From positions 1 to 11,743 of the forward strand of contig JAITIE010000063.1 in NCBI GenBank assembly GCA_031279615.1: a stretch of 11,743 nucleotides of DNA, written 5' to 3'. The notes beneath the pieces are model-generated. The model worked only from the letters and a program-made list of their open reading frames with translations, was not told where the DNA came from and did not search any database. Below are positions 6,801 through 11,743 of the stretch, piece by piece; within the stretch, counting starts at the first letter, position 1, and each line of letters opens with the position of its first letter. Made by a program: the position numbers and the translations under genes. This DNA is from Candidatus Margulisiibacteriota bacterium. GTDB taxonomy: Bacteria; Margulisbacteria; Termititenacia; Termititenacales; Termititenacaceae.

Positions 6801-9274
6801 GGATTGAAAGCCGGCTCCTGCAGCAGCTCCACGCTCAAAATATTGGCCTCCGGCGCGGAGCTTAGCGGCAGGAGTTCCGCGCGGCCTTTGCCCAGCAGCG
6901 CGATCTGCCAGTAAAGTTTCACGATTTTTTGATTTTCATGATAGAGCGGTATGTAATATTCGATCAAACCCTGCCGCGCCAGCGAGAGCCTGCTAAACTG
7001 CACATATTGGCCGCCTTTTTTCTCAAAAACCGGTATGCCGCTGTAGTGAAAAAGCGCGCCGCTCGGCGTCCGCACGTCAGCTTCCAGGAAGAAGCCGAAA
7101 CCTTCCCACTGATTGAGACCGGTTTCGATATTTTGCAAATTGACATTCATCCGCCCGCGCAGCGCGTTGGCTGAAGACGGAATATCGATTTCTGTCTTGA
7201 CCGCCGACCAGCCGCCCGCGCTCCAGTTATTGAAAACCAGTTTGCGCGCGGCCTGCGGCAGATTTTCTTCCACATAGGCGCCCTGCACCGTCCAGCTCAA
7301 AGGCTGGCCGTTGATATTGTCGTAAAAAGAGCCGTCGTTGGGCAGGAAATTGGCGGCGTTGTGCGTCTGCAGAGCCGGACGGATGATGATATTTTCCACT
7401 CCAGCCTGGCCTAAAAAATAATGGCGCCGGTCGGGGCGGTTGTCCTGCGGGTCGTTGACACGGACAAAATTCATTCTGATTTGCGCGTATTTTGCGCCGC
7501 GCTCGCGCGGCACCACGAACAAACTCTTGCGGGTCTGCGCGGTATTGAGCGCCGCGTCAAGGCGCGGATAACGCTCGGCGCCGTTGTCCGCCGGGTACAC
7601 CTGCTCGCCGTTTTCGTCAAAATAAATCAGTTCGATGGCGTTATTCGCCCAGTTCGGCGGGTCGCCGTATTTTTGCAGATCGGAATCAAACAAGGCCGCA
7701 ATTTCCAGCTCGCTAATATCGGCCACGCTGAAAATATTGGTAAAGAAACCACTGTAAGCGGCGGGGTTTGGCAAATCGTATTTGATGCTTTTACGCGCCG
7801 GGTCGATGGTCAGCGAACGGTCGCCGACAAAAAGCCCCAGGCCCGCCGGCCGCAGGTAAACAGAATTTGCGCCGTTAAAAACCAGTGGCGCTTCGACCTT
7901 GAATAATTTTTCCACATCAAGTTTTTCCGCGCCTTTTTGCAAAGCGACTCTATTTAAAGCAAATGACTCGACGGTCGCGCCGCGTTTGGTCTGGTCATAA
8001 TCCGGCGCGCCGGAAATTTTTAAAATTATCTCCAGCCGCGCGGCGTCTTTGGCCACGATGAATTCATGCTCCAGAATACCGCTGTAAGCGGCAATATTTG
8101 GTGTTCTATTTAAAACAGGAATGATCAGATCGTCATTCCAGCCAACGATCTTATCGTTTTGGTCATACTGCACAACATCGAGAAAAATATTCTGCCAGCC
8201 GTAATAACCGGAGCGCAAATCCCGCGCGTCGTACCAGACTGTCAGCCGCGCCGCGCCGCGCAGTTCGGCCAGTTTTTGCGCACCCTCAACGCCGCCTAGC
8301 GCAATTATCGTCCAGGCGTAAGGGTCCTGTTTGTTCCGCACGACCAATTTTTCAGAATTTTCCACCGCGGCCTTGGGGTCATTGGCAATAATATTGACAT
8401 TAAAACCATTCGCGCCCCTGGGCAGGTAATTTTTTTTCTGAAAATAAATGTCGCTGGCAAAATCTTTTTTATATTTTTTATAAAAATTTTGCGCGGCGGC
8501 AAATTCGTCCGCCGGAAAATAATAATAATTGGCCGGCAGAGTATCGCCGCTAAAAACCGTCTGGGGCAGCCCGCATTCATTCTCCAAAATCTCCCTGTCA
8601 CGCGCCGGCAAATTACCCAGCTGGCGGGACTGCGCCGGAGAAAGCACAGCCACTGGCGGCTCAGCGCCCAGATAAAAATGATAAAACTGCGCCTGTCCGC
8701 TGCTGCCCGCGTACATACCGCCGCCGGTGGAATACGCGCCTGGAATATCATGCTGCCAGTTGGTGCGCAGACCGCCGCGCACATCCGCCGGAGTCACCGG
8801 CGCAGAATTGGCGACCGCAAAAGGCTGGCCGTTTTCCAGCCGCGCCAAAAACCGCGCGCTGGCCGGGTCAGGAATTTCAATAAATCCGGTGATTACATTG
8901 CCGCGCGCCCCAAAATTCAAATACTGGCGGTTGTTCGTGCCCGGGATATTCCACCAGACCTCATAAGTCTGACCGTCCTTGATCACAAAAAATGACGGCG
9001 CCAGGCGCGCGGCATTGGCAGAGCCGGTGTATTCGGAAATGAAGTATAATTTTTTGCCGATATATTCGCTGACCGCAGGAAAATTACGCAAATACATTGT
9101 CGCGCTCCACTTAGCCTGCTCCTCCGGTCTTTTGACCAGCGCCGGAGCGGTTGGCCGGTCATAGCCGCTGTTGTAAAGATTCCAAAAGCCAAAATAAGTC
9201 CAGTCGTTTTGCTCGTATTCCGCGGCAAACAGCGCCGCCGCCACAATCGCCAGCACAACCCAACGTTTCAGCAT
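3863..9274 (-). CDS. Giant exported multidomain protein, candidate glycoside hydrolase (clan GH-A-like core)
   Basis: This is an 1803-residue protein of unrecognised family. The N-terminus (KR, then a run of hydrophobics to about residue 18, no lipobox Cys) is a signal peptide, so export to periplasm or outside is expected. Residues about 20-1010 are beta-rich, aromatic-rich modules of the carbohydrate-binding or jelly-roll kind. AAYSG repeats at 395-399 and 505-509 with similar flanks. Residues about 1095-1250 look like the start of a (beta/alpha)8 barrel: ALTGFTLVGETF, then AGLNTIRVHQVFTSW, then EGFVIIFDALPD, then SLTYMNETGF with N1247-E1248, the spacing and Asn-Glu seen at strand 4 of GH5-like enzymes. 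A mostly helical stretch (about 1259-1430) follows, interrupted by SWITNAEPTGN (1367-1377). The last roughly 110 residues, ending RTVDIPLRYLRR...LELDLTAFPGIV, resemble the beta domain that closes many glycosidases. The nucleophile is not assigned. The start has AAAGGAG 6 nt upstream. A structural or adhesive role is possible if the barrel call fails. Confidence 0.55.
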   Translation of the reverse strand: MLKRWVVLAIVAAALFAAEYEQNDWTYFGFWNLYNSGYDRPTAPALVKRPEEQAKWSATMYLRNFPAVSEYIGKKLYFISEYTGSANAARLAPSFFVIKDGQTYEVWWNIPGTNNRQYLNFGARGNVITGFIEIPDPASARFLARLENGQPFAVANSAPVTPADVRGGLRTNWQHDIPGAYSTGGGMYAGSSGQAQFYHFYLGAEPPVAVLSPAQSRQLGNLPARDREILENECGLPQTVFSGDTLPANYYYFPADEFAAAQNFYKKYKKDFASDIYFQKKNYLPRGANGFNVNIIANDPKAAVENSEKLVVRNKQDPYAWTIIALGGVEGAQKLAELRGAARLTVWYDARDLRSGYYGWQNIFLDVVQYDQNDKIVGWNDDLIIPVLNRTPNIAAYSGILEHEFIVAKDAARLEIILKISGAPDYDQTKRGATVESFALNRVALQKGAEKLDVEKLFKVEAPLVFNGANSVYLRPAGLGLFVGDRSLTIDPARKSIKYDLPNPAAYSGFFTNIFSVADISELEIAALFDSDLQKYGDPPNWANNAIELIYFDENGEQVYPADNGAERYPRLDAALNTAQTRKSLFVVPRERGAKYAQIRMNFVRVNDPQDNRPDRRHYFLGQAGVENIIIRPALQTHNAANFLPNDGSFYDNINGQPLSWTVQGAYVEENLPQAARKLVFNNWSAGGWSAVKTEIDIPSSANALRGRMNVNLQNIETGLNQWEGFGFFLEADVRTPSGALFHYSGIPVFEKKGGQYVQFSRLSLARQGLIEYYIPLYHENQKIVKLYWQIALLGKGRAELLPLSSAPEANILSVELLQEPAFNPLLWSQYSLYSADNNSFQFQKNYELKTDTGSFNYDYAEVLAERLLSTGLEKQNIAEELKKLPLDAVKKTAAYEIKTLPAYGRVSTLADFDGQVIEVSFRTDGTADARFNLQAFIVDEKSGNVHQAPIYRLEKDGGWKTIDRVFEVGQAERFVVDSSEYPGEAKKVLLTLGGFHGIVNYRDLKLTNYASFDRRALTGRRGETKISALGGGRILTHASSGKLNQDNLVSLTEAYPLGFLSTDAQKLDAQIRAAVKSDKLGFERGAWTYRGGSGDFALTGFTLVGETFQTWQQIYGADLPRFCREQGARWKKAGLNTIRVHQVFTSWADFSEKDLDQLIKILKSWQDEGFVIIFDALPDTNFAGNYWGALFNNKPHTADFSNATDLFKATLVLPEVSAMYVKPALQKLAKSFQKNNFWPNSLTYMNETGFTRGFWTIDKYNEGGNKYFSRNYHFYYGRYLEQTRQDKAWQDFIARADALLQTHLQSVNLKSLLADVAALNNGIGEKYYVKDTASYIYYNVLRDAALNRYPVYQKELKALREDGYSWITNAEPTGNYVERSARIAAENKTRLNKLLLQIEVEQNNTAKNLQNLLTTAELKNKIKAIHSAVFSVKMPADYQIPENLTLGYVDDFANYDRPQSFFTSFLLPVAFVQDVNAFLRQQTTRNFVVGLNNDYARDTGALLGNAYLFFNDPHTELRFNKYTHHPIGGHSMLLNPGFGNLFDEDSNIDLNLELFTPPAVYSAQLSETNFTFAGDDKSGEGAWTIMDYLRGAAKRKNILFFHNGPNVKDKPILSDYFNIGNRPYKLNAMALVGSVALQKRLDPQYIMAGDFQYDRFQEKIDLKAKGVNGIAGRVARGGELRGRAISFVYQGRRPQTNLTIIEQRLNNNKETVIYFFGLERNKDQQNRSGNPDLVQLFGEKIVQYESLPGLVKIANRKVSKITGYYPAGRTVDIPLRYLRRDNGLLELDLTAFPGIVCCQLTE

Positions 9275-9306
9275 AATTTTCTCCTTTTTAAATTTACTCC
9301 ATCAAA

Positions 9307-10506
9307 TCAGCCCTGGCCTAGCAAGTGTCCGAGTTTATTTTTTTTCGCGTCTAAATATTTGCGGTTATGCTGGGTCGGCTCGATCACGATAGGCTCGCGG
9401 CTGGTAATCTTGATGCCGTAACCCTCAAGGCCGACGATTTTTTTCGGATTATTGGTCAGCAGGCGGATCGAACGCACGCCCAGACTCGCCAAAATCTGCG
9501 CGCCGATGCCGTAATCGCGCAGGTCTGCCGGAAAACCCAGCTCCTCGTTGGCTTCCACCGTGTCGCGGCCTTTTTCCTGCAGTTTGTAGGCCTTTAATTT
9601 ATTGACCAAACCGATGCCGCGGCCTTCTTGTTTCATATACAAAAGCACGCCGCGGCCTTCCTGCTCGATCAGGCGCAGAGCATAGTCCAGCTGTTTGCCG
9701 CAGTCACAGCGCAGGGAGCCGAACACATCGCCGGTCAAGCACTCAGAATGCACGCGCGTCAGCACATCCTCGCCGCCGATGTCGCCCTTGATCAGGGCAA
9801 TATGCTCCTGGCCGGAATTTTTCTCGCGGAAACCGACCGCTTTGAAAACGCCATGCGCGGTCGGCAGCTGCACTTCCTCAGTGCGCTCGACTAAAATATT
9901 CCGGCGCAGGCTGTATTCGATCAAGTCGCGCACCGTGTAAATATTTAATTGCTGCTCCGCGGCAAAAACGCGCAAATCGTCCAGACGCGCCATAGTCCCG
10001 TCCGGCTTGATAATCTCGCAAATAACCGCCGCCGGAGATAAACCGGCGTACAGCGCCAGATCGACAGCCGCTTCGGTATGACCGGCGCGGCGCAACACCC
10101 CGCCCGTTCTGGCAATCAGCGGAAAAATATGCCCCGGACGGTTGAAATCCGCCGCCGTCGTCCGCGGGTCAGCCAGTAATTTAGCGGTGACCGCTCTGTC
10201 CGCCGCGGAAATACCGGTCGTAACGCCGTGTTTGCCCGCCGCGTCAACCGAAACCGTGAACGCGGTTTTTTTAGGGTCTTCGTTGTTCCGCACCATCGGC
10301 TGAATATTCAAACGCGCGGCCGTCTCCGCGGTGAGCGGCGCGCAAACCAGACCTTTGCACCGAGAAATCATAAAATTAATCTTTTCCGGCGTGATAAAAT
10401 CCGCCGCGCAGACTACATCGCCCTCGTTTTCACGGGATTCGTCATCGACCACAATGATCATTTTGCCCTGCTGGATTTCGGCGATCGCCTGCTCGATCTT
10501 GCTCAT
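9307..10506 (-). CDS. ribBA: Bifunctional DHBP synthase / GTP cyclohydrolase II (RibBA)
   Basis: RibBA makes both starting materials of riboflavin: 3,4-dihydroxy-2-butanone 4-phosphate from ribulose 5-phosphate (RibB half) and the diaminopyrimidine from GTP (RibA half). Residues 1 to about 200 are Rib[11 protein letters not shown] (21-30) is the acidic metal/substrate loop, [10 protein letters not shown] is at 121-130, GHTEA at 142-146 supplies H143, and ICE at 162-164 supplies E164, the expected metal ligands. Residues about 206-399 are Rib[11 protein letters not shown] and LRCDCG give the zinc ligands C256, C267 and C269, followed by [19 protein letters not shown] with Y332 and [10 protein letters not shown] with R348. 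The 399-residue length is normal and both halves look catalytically complete. No other rib gene or FMN riboswitch is present. No Shine-Dalgarno precedes this ATG, but a TATAAT lies 8 nt upstream, so the mRNA may be leaderless. The giant exported protein starts 32 bp downstream. Confidence 0.97.
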   Translation of the reverse strand: MSKIEQAIAEIQQGKMIIVVDDESRENEGDVVCAADFITPEKINFMISRCKGLVCAPLTAETAARLNIQPMVRNNEDPKKTAFTVSVDAAGKHGVTTGISAADRAVTAKLLADPRTTAADFNRPGHIFPLIARTGGVLRRAGHTEAAVDLALYAGLSPAAVICEIIKPDGTMARLDDLRVFAAEQQLNIYTVRDLIEYSLRRNILVERTEEVQLPTAHGVFKAVGFREKNSGQEHIALIKGDIGGEDVLTRVHSECLTGDVFGSLRCDCGKQLDYALRLIEQEGRGVLLYMKQEGRGIGLVNKLKAYKLQEKGRDTVEANEELGFPADLRDYGIGAQILASLGVRSIRLLTNNPKKIVGLEGYGIKITSREPIVIEPTQHNRKYLDAKKNKLGHLLGQG

Positions 10507-10514
10507 ATCGGAAA

Positions 10515-10523
10515 ATTATATCA
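10515..10523 (-). promoter_or_regulatory. Candidate extended -10 promoter of ribBA (leaderless start)
   Basis: On the minus strand TGATATAAT is a perfect extended -10 element (TGnTATAAT). It ends 8 nt before the ribBA ATG, so initiation 6-8 nt downstream would give a leader of 0-2 nt. The matching -35 region (GGTTTT at about 10538-10543, 17-bp spacing) is poor, as is common with extended -10 promoters, and it overlaps the T-tract of the preceding terminator. The consensus match is seen; its use is inferred. Confidence 0.5.
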
Positions 10524-10536
10524 CGAGCCGCGCCAC

Positions 10537-10568
10537 AAAAACCAACCCCCGCTTTGAGCGGGGGCTGG
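10537..10568 (-). terminator. Strong intrinsic terminator after the beta-barrel gene
   Basis: The perfect 8-bp stem CCCCCGCT/AGCGGGGG has a TTG loop on the + strand (10546-10564). It extends by three more pairs past one mismatch. Read on the minus strand it is followed by TTTTT (10541-10537). On the + strand no T-run follows, so it acts only on minus-strand transcription. It lies about 35 bp after the stop of the barrel gene and about 30 bp before ribBA, and so separates the two transcripts. Confidence 0.9.
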
Positions 10569-10603
10569 CGCATCCGTTATAATACTTTATTTATTCTAAA
10601 ATT

Positions 10604-11545
10604 TTAGAACAACCGGCTGTAAAATAACGTGCCTATTGTTTCAGAAAACGTATAACGGACATCCTCACCGCTCATCTGGTCAAAACTGAGTCCGGCGCCC
10701 AGAGTGCCGATTTTCGCGGACGGCGTCCAGTAAGCATTGACGCCGTATTTTGCGTTATTGGCGCCCGAGGTATCCTGCTTTTTGTTCGCGCCGACCCGAA
10801 CGCTCATGTCCAAGAAACCCTGCAGTTCAACTTCCTTAACTGGCAAATAGCTAAAAGCCAAGCTATAAGAGCTAAAGGGATCATAATCAGGCGTCCAGGA
10901 ACTGATAAATTGAGCGCCCAGCTGTAAAGCGCTGCTGGCTGTATAAACATAACCCAGCGCGAGATCAGTGCCTTGAGTTATATCCATCTTGGTCTTTTTG
11001 GGTTTGGTGTTTGTGATGCGGGTGTATTTCAGGCCGGTGCCGTAACCCAGCAGGACAAGCTGCCTGTCCGTAAGCCTTGCCGCCAATCCCAGACTAAGCG
11101 TGACCGGGTTGTACTTAGTCGTCGCCGCGCCCCTGGGTTTCTCGGAATAAGACTGATAACCGGCCTTAAATCCGGCTATAATACCGCCAAAATCTTGCGC
11201 CAGCGCGAAAGTCAGCTTATTATCTCCAACAACAGTATTATCGTATTTGGACGTATAACTGCCATTGAAAAGCCCTGCCGAATAATACGCTTTGCCTAGA
11301 GAATCAGTCCAGCTCACCCAGGGACCGCTCACTATTCCTTTTGTTTTGGCTGTATCTTTCCCGCCCTTGCTCAGACGAATATCGTCCTTCACGGTCAGGC
11401 CAGCGTCTAGTCTTTTACTCGATCTCCAGACAGCTGGAAAGACCGGGTTATCGCCCAGACCCAAACCGTCAATGCCGTCCATTATGGTTGCCATGCCCAA
11501 TGCGGAAAGCAACGTCATCACTATCAATACTCTATCGTAATTCAT
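10604..11545 (-). CDS. Putative outer-membrane beta-barrel protein
   Basis: A 313-residue protein of no family I recognise. Residues 1-19 form a signal peptide (MNYDRVLIVMTLLSALGMA) with a Gly-x-Ala cleavage context. After a conserved-looking segment, GLGLGDNPVFPAVW (27-40), the chain alternates hydrophobic and polar residues in strands separated by polar Gly/Asn/Lys turns, for example LTFALAQDFG, TLSLGLAARL, GTDLALGYVYT, YSLAFSYLP, VELQGFLDMSVRVG and GTLGAGLSF. It ends TLFYSRLF, with the C-terminal Phe and aromatic/hydrophobic alternation recognised by the BAM machinery. About 12 strands look possible. It could be a porin-like or adhesion-related barrel; substrate cannot be inferred. The start is fixed by CGGAGGTGG with 6 nt spacing to ATG. 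It stands as a single-gene transcript with its own promoter and terminator. Confidence 0.62.
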   Translation of the reverse strand: MNYDRVLIVMTLLSALGMATIMDGIDGLGLGDNPVFPAVWRSSKRLDAGLTVKDDIRLSKGGKDTAKTKGIVSGPWVSWTDSLGKAYYSAGLFNGSYTSKYDNTVVGDNKLTFALAQDFGGIIAGFKAGYQSYSEKPRGAATTKYNPVTLSLGLAARLTDRQLVLLGYGTGLKYTRITNTKPKKTKMDITQGTDLALGYVYTASSALQLGAQFISSWTPDYDPFSSYSLAFSYLPVKEVELQGFLDMSVRVGANKKQDTSGANNAKYGVNAYWTPSAKIGTLGAGLSFDQMSGEDVRYTFSETIGTLFYSRLF

Positions 11546-11562
11546 TGCTCCACCTCCGTTTT

Positions 11563-11604
11563 TTAGAATAAAATGCCCGCATAACCAAAATTTTGACCGC
11601 GCAT
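11563..11604 (-). other. Possible 13-codon leader ORF upstream of the barrel gene
   Basis: On the minus strand the leader contains GGAGGTGATG followed by an open frame for MRGQNFGYAGILF and TAA, ending 17 nt before the barrel start codon. The GGAGGTG is a near-perfect complement to the 3' end of 16S rRNA, but the ATG is only 1 nt after GGAGGT, closer than usual, so translation is doubtful. The GGAGGT motif is repeated 52-53 nt downstream as the true barrel-gene site (CGGAGGTGG). It may be a standby or regulatory ribosome-binding site. The centre holds the palindrome CAAAATTTTG. Confidence 0.22.
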
Positions 11605-11651
11605 CACCTCCAACTCTGCTTATCCTGGCTTTTTCCTTGCCGTAACTAATT

Positions 11652-11680
11652 ATTATAACTCAATTTTAAGGGAAACGCAA
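11652..11680 (-). promoter_or_regulatory. Promoter of the beta-barrel gene
   Basis: On the minus strand TTGCGT (11675-11680) and TATAAT (11652-11657) are separated by 17 bp, a sigma-70-type arrangement with a perfect -10 and a -35 keeping only the TTG core. Initiation near 11645 would give a leader of about 100 nt. I see no known riboswitch in it. The promoter lies directly after the terminator of the gene beyond the right edge. Confidence 0.6.
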
Positions 11681-11698
11681 AAAAGGCTTATCTAAGCC
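11679..11698 (-). terminator. Weak intrinsic terminator of the gene entering from the right edge
   Basis: Minus strand: GGCTT AGAT AAGCC stem-loop (a 5-bp stem with a 4-nt loop, or 6 bp with the A-T pair closed) followed immediately by TTTTTT at 11684-11679. The stem is short, so efficiency is uncertain. The stop codon of the upstream frame lies inside the stem-loop, and the barrel promoter begins at once after it. Confidence 0.5.
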
Positions 11699-11741
11699 AA
11701 AAATTGTCCTTTGGGTGACTTTTCAGTAATTTATACGCCGT
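11688..11741 (-). CDS. C-terminal fragment of a gene cut by the right window edge
   Basis: One minus-strand frame is open from the window edge and ends TAYKLLKSHPKDNFWLR then TAA at 11690-11688. The other two frames stop within the first 25 nt (at TGA and TAA). The peptide has ordinary protein composition, and a terminator with a T-run overlaps its stop, as expected at a gene end. With 17 residues no family can be recognised. Its reality rests on position and the terminator only. Confidence 0.42.
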   Translation of the reverse strand, partial: TAYKLLKSHPKDNFWLR

Positions 11742-11743
11742 GT

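Noticed and set aside
10507..10603. FMN riboswitch ahead of ribBA
   Set aside because: The space is only 97 bp and is taken up by the barrel-gene terminator and a TATAAT close to the ATG; none of the conserved RFN blocks is visible.
11546..11645. Riboswitch in the leader of the barrel gene
   Set aside because: No conserved core of a known class and no stable long-range stem could be traced; the only palindrome is a 10-bp AT-rich one.

Overview
The window looks like chromosomal DNA from a diderm (Gram-negative-type) bacterium. A protein of outer-membrane beta-barrel type is encoded at the right, with a signal peptide and a terminal Phe. A very large exported protein fills the centre, and the ribosome-binding sites are canonical GGAGG/AAGGAG. 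Base composition is mixed, with GC-rich codons in AT-rich surroundings. I cannot name the taxon. The large candidate polysaccharide-active enzyme would fit an uncultured lineage living on plant or microbial glycans, but that is inference. There are no mobile elements, CRISPR arrays, rRNAs or tRNAs.

Layout from left to right. At 1-264 (+) is the 3' end of an XRE-type helix-turn-helix regulator cut by the window edge. Everything after it is on the minus strand. It is described here in transcription order, from right to left. At 11688-11741 is the apparent tail of a gene entering from beyond the right edge; its stop codon lies inside a small terminator hairpin. A good promoter (11652-11680) then drives a leader of about 100 nt and a beta-barrel-like protein (10604-11545), which is closed by a strong intrinsic terminator (10537-10568). 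After that comes a closely packed set with gaps of 32, 27 and 16 bp: ribBA (riboflavin biosynthesis), an 1803-residue exported multidomain protein with a candidate glycoside-hydrolase core, an acyl-activating enzyme/ACP/acyltransferase fusion, and rlmN (23S rRNA and tRNA adenine C2 methyltransferase). RlmN ends 3 bp from the convergent HTH gene.

The four-gene run is probably one transcript, but its members do not form an obvious pathway. RibBA and RlmN are housekeeping enzymes. The acyltransferase fusion probably activates a free fatty acid and passes it through its own ACP to a glycerol-lipid acceptor. The giant protein is the least explained item: a signal peptide, several beta-rich modules with an internal repeat, a barrel-like region with an Asn-Glu pair of clan GH-A type, a long helical insertion and a C-terminal beta domain. 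Other points worth a second look are the probable leaderless start of ribBA, the duplicated Shine-Dalgarno with a 13-codon ORF ahead of the barrel gene, and the domain order of the acyltransferase fusion.
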